The notes: generated by a model from the letters alone, not told the origin. 15,062 nt of DNA from JALYUA01 sp039933215 (GCA_039933215.1 JBDTOO010000074.1:1-15062), one strand, 5' to 3'; numbered from the stretch's first letter, positions 6,639 through 13,426 are shown. Translations and numbers: made by a program.

Positions 6639-7623
6639 CCTTCGGAACGCGTCGAGATGAGCCCCGCTTCGGCGGGGCTTTTTTTTCGCTCGCGGGTGCC
6701 CGGTCCAGGCGCGGGCCGGCCGGCCGTGGAGCGACCCGGGGGACCGGCGGATGTCGTTTTCCGGATCCGAGCGCCCGGAGGATCTCCGCGAAGTCGGCGG
6801 GCAGGGGAGCCTCGGCTCGCACGAGCGTCCCGGTCGTCGGGTGGAGAAAGCCGAGACGCCGCGCGTGGAGCATCTGCCGCGGGGCCTCGATCGGGCCCGC
6901 CTGTCCGGGATGGCGCCGGTACACGCGGTCCCCGACGACCGGGTGCCCCTCCGCCGAGAAGTGGACGCGGATCTGGTGCGTGCGCCCCGTTTCCAGGGTC
7001 ACCGCGACGAGGGACGCTCCCGCGAGGCGCTCGACGACCCGATACCTCGTGACGGCCCGGCGGCCGGGCTCACCGCGCCGGGCGACTCCCCGTTTTCCGA
7101 GCCCCGCGTCGCGGACGAGGTCGGCGTCGAGCGTGCCCGCTTCGGCCGGGCTGCCCTCGACGATCGCGAGGTACTCGCGTTCGATGTCGTGGACCCGGAA
7201 GAGCGCCTGGAGCGCATGGAGCGCCTCCCGATGGCGGGCGAAGACGATCGCTCCGGACGTGTCCTTGTCGAGCCGGTGAACGACCCCCGCGTAGGGGCGG
7301 CGCTTGAAGCGGTGCTGCAGGTAGTCGAGGACCCGGGCGAGCAGCGTGTCGCGCTCCTGCTCGGCGGTCGGGACCGAGAGGAGGCCGGCCGGCTTGTCCA
7401 CGATGACGACGTCGTCGTCCTCGTAGAGGACCGACAGGCGCGTGCGGACGCGGTGGCGGGCCGGCCGCGAGGGGTCGAAGGTGAGCGAGGCGTCCTCGGG
7501 AATCTCCGCGCCGGGCTCCTCGGCCGGAATTCCGTCGCGGTCCACCCGGCCCGCGCGCACGGCCTCCCGGGCCGCCCGGCGGGAGAGGCCGAACCGGCGC
7601 GCGACCGCGAGGTCGAGCCTCAC
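6622..7623 (-). CDS. RluA/RluD-family pseudouridine synthase
   Basis: A 333-residue enzyme that isomerises uridine to pseudouridine, most likely in 23S rRNA. An S4 RNA-binding domain (about 1-45, LDLAVARRFGLSRRAAREAV) precedes the catalytic domain (about 62-285). The catalytic motif is VVHRLDKDTSGAIVFA at 114-129 with D119 as the nucleophile. YEDDDVVIVDKPAGLLSVPT at 67-86 and ETGRTHQIRVHFSAEGHPVV at 211-230 are the other family blocks. The start is GTG 7623, overlapping the upstream gene's TGA as GTGA. After about residue 285, where most homologues end, a basic, Pro-rich tail of some 48 residues continues. The tail reads through the neighbour's terminator (eight A residues give EKK) and overlaps the end of the OmpA gene by 17 bp. 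The tail may be dispensable. Confidence 0.93.
   Translation of the reverse strand: MRLDLAVARRFGLSRRAAREAVRAGRVDRDGIPAEEPGAEIPEDASLTFDPSRPARHRVRTRLSVLYEDDDVVIVDKPAGLLSVPTAEQERDTLLARVLDYLQHRFKRRPYAGVVHRLDKDTSGAIVFARHREALHALQALFRVHDIEREYLAIVEGSPAEAGTLDADLVRDAGLGKRGVARRGEPGRRAVTRYRVVERLAGASLVAVTLETGRTHQIRVHFSAEGHPVVGDRVYRRHPGQAGPIEAPRQMLHARRLGFLHPTTGTLVRAEAPLPADFAEILRALGSGKRHPPVPRVAPRPAGPRLDRAPASEKKAPPKRGSSRRVPKARRER
6660..6686 (+). terminator. Rho-independent terminator of the VWA/OmpA operon
   Basis: A perfect 8-bp stem, AGCCCCGC (6660-6667) and GCGGGGCT (6672-6679), encloses a TTCG tetraloop and runs into eight T residues (6679-6686). This is a textbook terminator for plus-strand transcription. 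On the minus strand the hairpin is followed by CATCTCG, with no T run, so it should not stop the pseudouridine synthase transcript, whose coding sequence runs straight through it. Confidence 0.95.
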
Positions 7624-9395
7624 GGGTGCGCGGCCTTGCCGCCCGCGGGGATCCGCACCTGCACGAAGAACTGCGGGTCTCCGACCCGGGGCGCGGGGCC
7701 GGCGCCCGGTCCGTAGGACGCGGCCGGCCGGGTCTCCGCCTCGATCCACCCTCCGAGCTCCCGCGAGTAATCGGTCCCGAACGCGCGAGCGCCTTCGCCG
7801 ACCGCGAGCGCGTTGACGAGGAGGAGCGCATCGGGCGGCCGCCGGAGGAGACCGGCGATGGTGCGCCGCTCTCCGGCCCCGTCGAGGTGGCCGGGCCAGA
7901 ACTGCTCCAGGGGGAGGGGATTTCCGGCCTCCAGGACGTACTCGAAGAATCCGGCTTCCGGAAAGCCCGTGAGAGTCCGTGGACGCGGGAGCCGCCCTTC
8001 GAGATCCGCGATCACGAGACGAGCCGTGGACGCTTCGACCGAGGGAAGGACGACGGAACCGGCCGCCGTCGAGAGAGTCTCCCAGCCCGGACCACGGTGC
8101 AGCCGCGCGACCTCGGCCGTGCGGAGGACCACGAAGACGAGCAGCGCCGCGAGGACGAGACGGGGGAGCGACCGTCCGAGCGCCGGCGACCATCGGGCCG
8201 CCGAGCGGAACGCCGCAACGGCCGCGACCGCGATCGGGAGGGGGAGGAAGAACGCGTTGTAGGGCCCGGAGTAGCCCGCCGCGAGCAGGAGGCGCGCGCC
8301 GAAGAGCACCGCGAGGAGAAGCGCGCCGTCGGAGACACCCGGGGCCGAGTCGGCCGCGGGCCTTCGCGATGCGAGCGCCCGCAGCCGCGCCAGGCCGATG
8401 CCGAGGCAGAGCACGGGGACCGTCCGGACGAGCGGCGGGAAGAGCGAAAGCGACTCCTGCCAGGGCGCGGGCGGGAAGACGAAGACGGCGGCGCACGCGG
8501 CCAGCACTCCGAGGAACGCGGCTTCGACGGCCCGCGCGCCGGCGGCCGTCCTCGCCCGGGTCCGCTCCGACACGGCCGCCGCGGCGGCCAGAAGACAGCA
8601 CGCGAGGAGGACGAGGATCGCGGCCAGAGCGACCTGCGCCGCGCGCAGCCCCGGCTGGTCGAGCCCGGCGTAGGCGCGATAGACGTTTCGGAAGGCCTGC
8701 GGCGGGCGGAGGAGAGCGAGCCAGCCGTCCGCGACGAGCTTCTCGAAAGGGATGCCGGCCGACGCGATGAAGTAGACGGCGGCCGCCAGGCCCAGGGGCG
8801 CCGCGCCGAGGAGGACCGTCCGACGGAGATGCTTCCGGGCGTCGAGCAGCGCCGCGGCGACCGCCGCGATCCCGAGCTCGGGGCGGGACAGGAGCGCCGC
8901 GAGCAGGAGGGTCCCCGCGGCGGCGTCGCGCCTTCGGGTCGCCGGCCCGGCGAGGAGGGCGAGCGCCCCCGTCGCGGAGGCGACGGCGATCGCGGTGTCG
9001 AAGCTGAACGGGAATAGCCAGCCGCCGGGGCGGAGAAAGTAGGCGATCGCAACGGCGAGGGCGGTCGCGGCGCTTCCGTTCCAGCCGGGCATCCACCGGG
9101 CGGCGAGACGTCTCAACGCCTCGAGCCCGGCGGCGGCGACGGCCAGCGCGAAGAGAGTGCGGGCCGCGATCGAGCGCGGCGCGGCTTTTTCGACGAGTGC
9201 CCCGAGCCACGGGGCGAGCGGACCGTGGTGGAAATGCAGGTCTCGATAGAGCGATTCGCCGGCCGCGACGCGCGCCGGGATCATGAGCTCTCGGCCGGAA
9301 TCGACGAACGGCTCCATCCAGCGGTTCCAGGACGCCGCGAGAAGCACGAGGAAGATGACATATGGAAACGCCGCGGGCGCCAGGCGGCGACGCAT
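7620..9395 (-). CDS. Polytopic membrane protein, GT-C glycosyltransferase-like
   Basis: A 591-residue protein with about 11-12 hydrophobic segments between residues 9 and about 425, then a soluble C-terminal part of about 160 residues, probably outside the membrane. The first loop holds MEPFVDSGRELMIPARVAAG and then ESLYRDLHFHHGPLAPWLGA (about 27-66). An acidic residue after TM1, then G.SLYRD and a GP followed by a helix, is the pattern of GT39/ArnT/PMT-type (GT-C) transferases, which use polyprenyl-phosphate sugars. The acceptor cannot be told, and the family call is by pattern only. ATG 9395 has no Shine-Dalgarno sequence but overlaps the stop of a 19-codon leader ORF as TGATG. The stop overlaps the pseudouridine synthase start as GTGA. 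The frame stays open to 9599, but that extension would run antisense into the topoisomerase start and lacks hydrophobic character. Confidence 0.85.
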   Translation of the reverse strand: MRRRLAPAAFPYVIFLVLLAASWNRWMEPFVDSGRELMIPARVAAGESLYRDLHFHHGPLAPWLGALVEKAAPRSIAARTLFALAVAAAGLEALRRLAARWMPGWNGSAATALAVAIAYFLRPGGWLFPFSFDTAIAVASATGALALLAGPATRRRDAAAGTLLLAALLSRPELGIAAVAAALLDARKHLRRTVLLGAAPLGLAAAVYFIASAGIPFEKLVADGWLALLRPPQAFRNVYRAYAGLDQPGLRAAQVALAAILVLLACCLLAAAAAVSERTRARTAAGARAVEAAFLGVLAACAAVFVFPPAPWQESLSLFPPLVRTVPVLCLGIGLARLRALASRRPAADSAPGVSDGALLLAVLFGARLLLAAGYSGPYNAFFLPLPIAVAAVAAFRSAARWSPALGRSLPRLVLAALLVFVVLRTAEVARLHRGPGWETLSTAAGSVVLPSVEASTARLVIADLEGRLPRPRTLTGFPEAGFFEYVLEAGNPLPLEQFWPGHLDGAGERRTIAGLLRRPPDALLLVNALAVGEGARAFGTDYSRELGGWIEAETRPAASYGPGAGPAPRVGDPQFFVQVRIPAGGKAAHP

Positions 9396-9454
9396 CAGCG
9401 TGCCCCGAAGACCGGCGGGCGCGCCGTCGATCTCGCTCGGGTGCGAAGCGGCAT
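9395..9454 (-). CDS. Putative 19-residue leaderless leader peptide
   Basis: A tiny ORF encodes MPLRTRARSTARPPVFGAR. Its ATG at 9454 lies six bases after a TAGCAT -10 hexamer, so a transcript would begin at or next to this ATG. Its TGA (9397-9395) shares one base with ATG 9395 of the membrane protein (TGATG). That ATG has no ribosome binding site of its own, so ribosomes finishing the peptide could restart there. The peptide is Arg-rich (five Arg in 19) and not hydrophobic, so it is not a signal sequence. This is inference from arrangement; codon statistics cannot prove so short an ORF. Confidence 0.45.
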   Translation of the reverse strand: MPLRTRARSTARPPVFGAR

Positions 9455-9464
9455 CGATCGATGC
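9451..9464. repeat. 14-bp perfect palindrome over promoter and start of the leader ORF
   Basis: GCATCGATCGATGC is its own reverse complement. It spans the inner four bases of the -10 hexamer (9466-9461), the six-base gap and the ATG at 9454-9452. This is where a repressor would block the minus-strand operon. No second copy was noticed in the window. Confidence 0.6.
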
Positions 9465-9466
9465 TA
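9461..9466 (-). promoter_or_regulatory. -10 element for the leader ORF / membrane protein / pseudouridine synthase operon
   Basis: TAGCAT on the minus strand fits TAnnnT and sits six bases before ATG 9454 and 65 bases before ATG 9395. No good -35 hexamer is seen 16-18 bp upstream. The call rests on the hexamer, its position in the divergent spacer and its similarity to the other starts in the window. Confidence 0.5.
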
Positions 9467-9570
9467 GCAGGGTGGGACGCTCCTCCCCGGCGCGCGCCGC
9501 CGAGGACGCCGCGCCGCGCGCGACCGCCGCCTCGGAAACCGGGCCGGGGACTTGCATTGCCGCCCTCCGC

Positions 9571-10584
9571 ATGACGCTCGTCGAACGACTGGGGCGCACG
9601 GGGATCCGAAGGCTCGGCTCTCCGGCGAAGGGATTTCGCTACGTCCGCGCGGACGGGCGCCGCCCGTCCGCGTCGGACATCGAGAGAGCGCTGTCGCTCA
9701 AGATCCCGCCCGCCTGGAAGAACGTCGTCATCAGCGCATTCCCGAGGTCGTCCCTCCAGGCGCTCGGCCAGGACGCGGCAGGTCGATGGCAGTACCTCTA
9801 TCACCCGGCCCACAACGTCCGGCGCGAGGAGGAGAAATTCCGGCGGCTGGTGCTATTCGCGGAAGCCCTTCCCCGGATGCGGCGCGCTGTGTCCCGGGAT
9901 CTCGCGCTCCCGGGCCTCCCGCGGGAGAAGGTGCTTGCCGCCATCCTCCGGATTCTCGCGACCTGCTTCCTGAGGCCGGGCAGCGAGGTGTACGCCGAAG
10001 AGAACGGAAGCTACGGGATCGCGACGCTCCGCCAGAAGCACGTCGTCGTGCGCGGCGACGTCGTGCAGTTCGACTTCCCCGGCAAGTGGGGCAAGCAGCA
10101 GCACCGCGAGCTGCGCGACCGGCGGGTCGCGCGGATCGTCCGGGAGCTCGTGCGGGTGCGCGGCGAAGTCTTCAAGTACCGCGACGCCGAGGGGCGCTGG
10201 ATCGACATCCGCCGCCGCCACATCAACGACTACATCAAGGAGATCATGGGCGAGAAGTTCTCGGCCAAGGACTTCCGCACGTGGGCGGGGACGCTCATCT
10301 GCGCGTGCGCGCTGGCTCGGGCCGGGGCCGAGACGGCCGACACGAAGACCGCGCGCAAGCGCAAGGTCGTCGCCGCCATCAAGGAGACGGCCGGTCTCCT
10401 CGGCAACACTCCCGCCATCTGCCGCTCTTCGTACATCTATCCCGCGGTCCTCTCGAGCTTCGATCGGGGGCGGGTCATCGAACGCTACTTCGAGACGGTC
10501 GAGGAGCTCGTGGAGCGCCGGGCGCCCGCGCTCCACGGATCCGAGAAGGCCCTGCTGAGGCTCTTGAAGCAGAAGGCGTCCTGA
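9571..10584 (+). CDS. DNA topoisomerase IB (bacterial/poxvirus-like)
   Basis: A 337-residue type IB topoisomerase, which relaxes supercoils by nicking one strand and forming a 3'-phosphotyrosyl link, without ATP or metal. An N-terminal domain (about 1-90) holds GFRYVRADGRRPSASDIER and SLKIPPAWKNVVIS, then GQDAAGRWQYLYHP. The catalytic domain (about 95-320) has SYGIATLRQKHV at 147-158 with the catalytic-type K156, FPGKWGKQQHRE at 169-180 and KDFRTWAGT at 233-241 with R236. The nucleophile is Y288 in CRSSYIYPAVLSSF. All expected residues seem present. ATG 9571 directly precedes the conserved start TLVERLG; no Shine-Dalgarno or clear -10 was found, only a weak TTGCAT 13 bases upstream. It is divergent from the membrane-protein operon and 33 bases before the acyltransferase. 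Confidence 0.93.
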   Translation: MTLVERLGRTGIRRLGSPAKGFRYVRADGRRPSASDIERALSLKIPPAWKNVVISAFPRSSLQALGQDAAGRWQYLYHPAHNVRREEEKFRRLVLFAEALPRMRRAVSRDLALPGLPREKVLAAILRILATCFLRPGSEVYAEENGSYGIATLRQKHVVVRGDVVQFDFPGKWGKQQHRELRDRRVARIVRELVRVRGEVFKYRDAEGRWIDIRRRHINDYIKEIMGEKFSAKDFRTWAGTLICACALARAGAETADTKTARKRKVVAAIKETAGLLGNTPAICRSSYIYPAVLSSFDRGRVIERYFETVEELVERRAPALHGSEKALLRLLKQKAS

Positions 10585-10604
10585 GCCGGTCCTCGTTCCG
10601 CCCT

Positions 10605-10610
10605 TAGACT
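10605..10610 (+). promoter_or_regulatory. -10 element before the acyltransferase
   Basis: TAGACT ends seven bases before GTG 10618, inside the 33-base gap after the topoisomerase. CTGAGC at 10581-10586 is a poor -35 with an 18-bp spacer. With no Shine-Dalgarno sequence present, this points to a leaderless message starting at the GTG. Confidence 0.5.
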
Positions 10611-10617
10611 CTCGCCC

Positions 10618-11577
10618 GTGCAGGAAAAGATGTCGAGCCGCAACCGGCTCGTGCGCGCCGTCGCTTCAGCGACGTCCCACCTCTGGTTTCCGGGTTCCGT
10701 CTTCTTCGCGCGGCGCGTGCCGAGATGGATCTCCTACCCGCTCGCCCGCGCGATCGGCGGAGGCTATTTCCGGCTGCGACCGAAATACCTCGGAGCGATC
10801 CGCTCGAACCTCTCGATCATCACGGGCGAGCCGGAGGAATCCGAAAGGGTGCGCAAGGCTGCGGATCAGATGGTGCGAGGGCACGCCTCGGCCTGGCTCG
10901 ACTTCCTGACGTTCGCGACGCGTCCGCCGAAGGAGTCCGCGCGCCTGGTCGAGAGCGTCGTCGGGTTCGACCGGATCCTCGAGGGGCGTGCGGCGGGCAA
11001 AGGCGTTCTCCTGCTCACGGCCCACCTCGGGAACTGGGAGGTCGGCGGGCTGATGCTCGCAGAGGTCCGGCAGCCGATCCACGTGGTGCTCGTGCCGGAC
11101 ATCTTTCCGGGCGTCGAGCGCGCGCGGCGCCGGCTCCACGAGCGCGCGGGGGTGACGGAGATCCCGATCGACAACAGCGCGGGCCCGACGCTCTCGGTGC
11201 TCCGCGCCCTCGAGCAGAACGGCATCGTCGCCATGCAGGGAGATCGGGACTTCAACAACACGGGCATTGCGGTGCCGTTCTTCGGCCGGCCGGCCTACTT
11301 TCCGCGGGGCCCCTTCCGGGTGGCGATGGCGACCGGAGCGGCCGTCCTGCCGGCGTTCATCCGCCGCGTGCCGGACGGACGCTACCGGGCAATCCTCGAG
11401 GAGCCGCTCGAGATCGTCCGCGGCGGCGACCGCGACGCAGCGCTGCGGACGAACGTCTCCCGCTACGTGGCGATCCTGGAGCGATACGTCCGCGAGAACC
11501 CGGAGCAGTGGTACTGCTTCTACCCGTTCTGGGATGACCCGACGAGAAAGCCGGCGGCGTCGGACGAGGGAGCCTGA
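10618..11577 (+). CDS. Lysophospholipid/lipid A acyltransferase, LpxL (HtrB) family
   Basis: A 319-residue inner-membrane acyltransferase of the family that adds secondary acyl chains to lipid A; related members acylate phosphatidylinositol mannosides. The N-terminus has a weakly hydrophobic anchor region (about 20-50). The catalytic HX4D/E motif is H136-LGNW-E141 in LLLTAHLGNWEVGG. The substrate-loop block is AMQGDRDFNNTGIAVPFFGR at 205-224, followed by RGPFRVAMATGAAVLPAF at 230-247. The C-terminal NPEQWYCFYPFWDD at 294-307 is the usual family ending. GTG 10618 is the only start that fits the family N-terminus and has TAGACT seven bases upstream. Its presence argues for an outer membrane with lipid A or a similar lipid, but other lpx genes are not in view. 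It converges on the small secreted-protein gene with a 25-base gap. Confidence 0.9.
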   Translation: MQEKMSSRNRLVRAVASATSHLWFPGSVFFARRVPRWISYPLARAIGGGYFRLRPKYLGAIRSNLSIITGEPEESERVRKAADQMVRGHASAWLDFLTFATRPPKESARLVESVVGFDRILEGRAAGKGVLLLTAHLGNWEVGGLMLAEVRQPIHVVLVPDIFPGVERARRRLHERAGVTEIPIDNSAGPTLSVLRALEQNGIVAMQGDRDFNNTGIAVPFFGRPAYFPRGPFRVAMATGAAVLPAFIRRVPDGRYRAILEEPLEIVRGGDRDAALRTNVSRYVAILERYVRENPEQWYCFYPFWDDPTRKPAASDEGA

Positions 11578-11602
11578 GGGCTCGGGGCGAAGGCCGAAAA
11601 GC

Positions 11603-12034
11603 CTAGAAAGCCGTGACGTCCGCGACGCTCGCGAGGTTCCCGCTCGGGTTCGTGTAGGTCTTCACCGCTCCGTTCGTCGTGTCGGTGACGGTGATCGTGT
11701 ACTCCACGTCCGAGAGGGCTCCATAGAAGACCCAGAACTTGTCGTTGAAGGCGCGGCCGTCGACGACCTTGATGACGAGCTCGATGTTGTTCGCCGAAAA
11801 AAACCAGAACTCGCCGGTGTCCCCCGTCAGGGCGATCCCGTTGCCGACGCCGGAGGTGCCCTGCGCGGGGACGCGCCAGGTCGCCTGAACTTTGAACCGG
11901 GTCGCGTTCAGACAGAGCGTCGTGCCGTTGGCGACGCACGCCTGGGCGGCCGCCGGGCGGGACGGCAGGAGGAACAAGGCGAGGGTCGCGGCGGCGATGG
12001 ACGCGGCGACTCGGGACGGCGTTTTCCGTGGCAT
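11603..12034 (-). CDS. Small secreted single-domain protein, function unknown
   Basis: A 143-residue exported protein. The signal peptide (MPRKTPSRVAASIAAATLAL..., cleavage likely after PAAA at 30) is followed by one beta-rich domain. CVANGTTLCLNATRFKVQAT places C33 and C41 for a likely disulfide. WR comes next, then LTGDTGEFWFFSANNIELVI, KVVDGRAFNDKFWVFYGALSD, VEYTITVTDTTNGAVKTYTNP and a terminal VTAF. I remember this domain (LCLN..RF.V...W, D.G.FWFF, NVEL..KVLDG, FWVF.G.L, TDT..G....Y.NP, final AF) as recurrent in secreted Acidobacteria proteins, often as a C-terminal or tandem module; here it stands alone. Many relatives have Cys after DG, where this one has Arg. AGGAGG (12044-12039) precedes ATG 12034. 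It lies 68 bases downstream of the methyltransferase gene. Confidence 0.85.
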   Translation of the reverse strand: MPRKTPSRVAASIAAATLALFLLPSRPAAAQACVANGTTLCLNATRFKVQATWRVPAQGTSGVGNGIALTGDTGEFWFFSANNIELVIKVVDGRAFNDKFWVFYGALSDVEYTITVTDTTNGAVKTYTNPSGNLASVADVTAF

Positions 12035-12102
12035 GGATCCTCCTGTTCGCGGACGCGTGCTCGGACACGGTAGCAACAAACGCCCCTGTCGCGAAACTCC
12101 CC

Positions 12103-13290
12103 TCACGAAAGGGGCCTTCTGGCGGATACGGCCGCCACGAAGAAAGCGTCGTAGTGGCGGGCGAGGTTCTCGACGTCGGGCAGGATGTCGGGAGCCTCGA
12201 AGCCCGCTGCGCGGAAGGCGTTGCGCCAGTTTTCCGGAGTCAGGAAGCCGTGGTTCGGCCGGGTGGCGGCGTCCGTCGCCACTCCGGTGAAGTTTTCGAG
12301 GAAATTGAACACGAACTCGACGTAGATGGGCTGCCCCTCACGCGGCCGGACGCACTCCGAGAAAACGGCCGTGCCGCCCGGTTTCAGCGTCTCCCGGACC
12401 CGGGAGAGCGTCGCGGCGAGGTCCTTGGCGATGTGGACGGTGTTGACGGCATAGAAGACGTCCGCGATGCCCGGCGGGACGCCCTGTTCCGCGAAATCCC
12501 GGTCCATGTCGAGCCGCAGAAACTCGGCCGGCAGGCCCGGGAAGCGGCCGCGGAGGGCGCGCTCCGCGCGGCGAAGGAATGTGGGAACGACCTCGCTGAA
12601 GACGTACCTTCCGATCCTTCCGAGCGACCCGTCTCGCGCGAGCCGTTCGGCGACGGCGAGCGCCGCGGATCCCGATCCGCCGCCGATCTCGACGATCGTG
12701 GCCGGCCGCGAGGCGGGCATCGCCCGCACGACGGCCTCCGCGCCGAGCCGGTTGTTGATGGCATACAGGAGGTTGTCGTTGGAGAAGTAGTCGAACCAGA
12801 GCGGCAGCTTGGCGGGCGAGAAGAGGATCTCCTCTCCCGTCTTCTCGCCGCGCAGAAACGCCGGCGCATGGTCGACCATCGCGCGGACGACCGTGAACGG
12901 AGGGATCGAGCGCGGGTCGATCGAGCGGGCGCGCTCCTCGGCTCGGTCGGGATCGCCCGCGGGGAGCGGTCCGCGGGTCCGATACGTCGGCTCCCGCGCG
13001 TCGCCCGTCCTCTCGAGGTACGCGTCCTCCGCGAGCTTCCGCAGGAACCATGCGATCGGCACCTCGGCGCGCGGGGCGTATCCCATCGTGCGCACGAGGT
13101 CCCGGGAGGTGGTCCCCGCTTCGAGCGGGGGCGTCATTCCGAGGTCCCGCACGAGGTTCAAGACCATATCCGTCGTGAACCGGTCGAACTCCTCGCAGCA
13201 GAGGATGAACTCGGGCGAGAAGAGCGATCGGATCGCGGGATCGGGGATTCGGGCGAGAAGCGTCGGCAGGTCCTCGGAACGGCGCGACAT
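12103..13290 (-). CDS. SAM-dependent methyltransferase, class I, substrate unknown
   Basis: A 395-residue cytoplasmic enzyme. The N-terminal 170 residues are mostly helical (FDRFTTDMVLNLVRDLGM at 35-52, with winged-helix-like spacing) and may form a dimer or substrate cap, as in O- or C-methyltransferases of secondary metabolism. The Rossmann domain follows. Motif I is ATIVEIGGGSGSAALAVAER at 197-216. An acidic strand end is at RYVFSEVVPTFL (228-239), D261 lies in LRLDMDRDF, and DVFYAVNTVHIAKDLAATL at 277-295 is the motif IV region. ETLKPGGTAVFSECVRP at 300-316 is the usual post-motif strand. NFLENFTGVATD and HGFLTPENWRNAFRAAGF complete the fold. ATG 13290 is preceded by TAGAAT with a seven-base gap and no Shine-Dalgarno sequence. 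No biosynthetic cluster surrounds it, so the substrate cannot be guessed. Confidence 0.88.
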   Translation of the reverse strand: MSRRSEDLPTLLARIPDPAIRSLFSPEFILCCEEFDRFTTDMVLNLVRDLGMTPPLEAGTTSRDLVRTMGYAPRAEVPIAWFLRKLAEDAYLERTGDAREPTYRTRGPLPAGDPDRAEERARSIDPRSIPPFTVVRAMVDHAPAFLRGEKTGEEILFSPAKLPLWFDYFSNDNLLYAINNRLGAEAVVRAMPASRPATIVEIGGGSGSAALAVAERLARDGSLGRIGRYVFSEVVPTFLRRAERALRGRFPGLPAEFLRLDMDRDFAEQGVPPGIADVFYAVNTVHIAKDLAATLSRVRETLKPGGTAVFSECVRPREGQPIYVEFVFNFLENFTGVATDAATRPNHGFLTPENWRNAFRAAGFEAPDILPDVENLARHYDAFFVAAVSARRPLS

Positions 13291-13297
13291 CGGCCGG

Positions 13298-13303
13298 ATT
13301 CTA
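13298..13303 (-). promoter_or_regulatory. -10 element of the SAM methyltransferase gene
   Basis: TAGAAT on the minus strand (five of six consensus bases) ends exactly seven bases before ATG 13290. No clear -35 is seen; CTTTTC at 13326-13321 has the right spacing but a poor match. The spacing matches the methyltransferase at 4894 and the acyltransferase at 10618. Confidence 0.55.
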
Positions 13304-13388
13304 GCTCGCGGGCGTGCGCGGAAAAGGACGCTCTCCGCCCGGGCGGGAAATCCATCATGCGTCCGGCGCGGCCCGCGGCGCGCGGACG

Positions 13389-13417
13389 CTGACAACCGCG
13401 GGCCGTCCCGCTAAACT
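13389..13417 (+). promoter_or_regulatory. Sigma70-type promoter of the phosphatase-family gene
   Basis: CTGACA (13389-13394, five of six -35 bases) and TAAACT (13412-13417, four of six -10 bases, keeping T1, A2, A4 and T6) are separated by the ideal 17 bp. The hexamer ends nine bases before ATG 13427, so transcription should start within a few bases of the start codon. There is no Shine-Dalgarno sequence. This is the only start in the window with a convincing -35. Confidence 0.65.
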
Positions 13418-13426
13418 CCATCCCGC

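Noticed and set aside
8012..9052. A 346-codon minus-strand frame inside the membrane-protein gene.
   Set aside because: Its Ser/Arg/Pro-rich composition is typical of frame-shifted GC-rich coding DNA, while the other frame gives clean membrane helices.
9283..9570. An N-terminal extension of the topoisomerase IB frame.
   Set aside because: The extension has no topoisomerase features, would overlap the divergent membrane-protein gene, and the family N-terminus begins at ATG 9571.
7624..9813. A minus-strand frame that stays open for 1063 codons, in phase with the pseudouridine synthase.
   Set aside because: Only the part from GTG 7623 has family motifs. Upstream the frame is an Arg/Pro/Gly-rich shadow of the membrane protein gene in GC-rich DNA, with no hydrophobic segments or known motifs.
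12099..12114. CCCCT/AGGGG hairpin at the end of the SAM methyltransferase gene as a terminator.
   Set aside because: The stem is short, overlaps the stop codon and has no T run on the minus strand.
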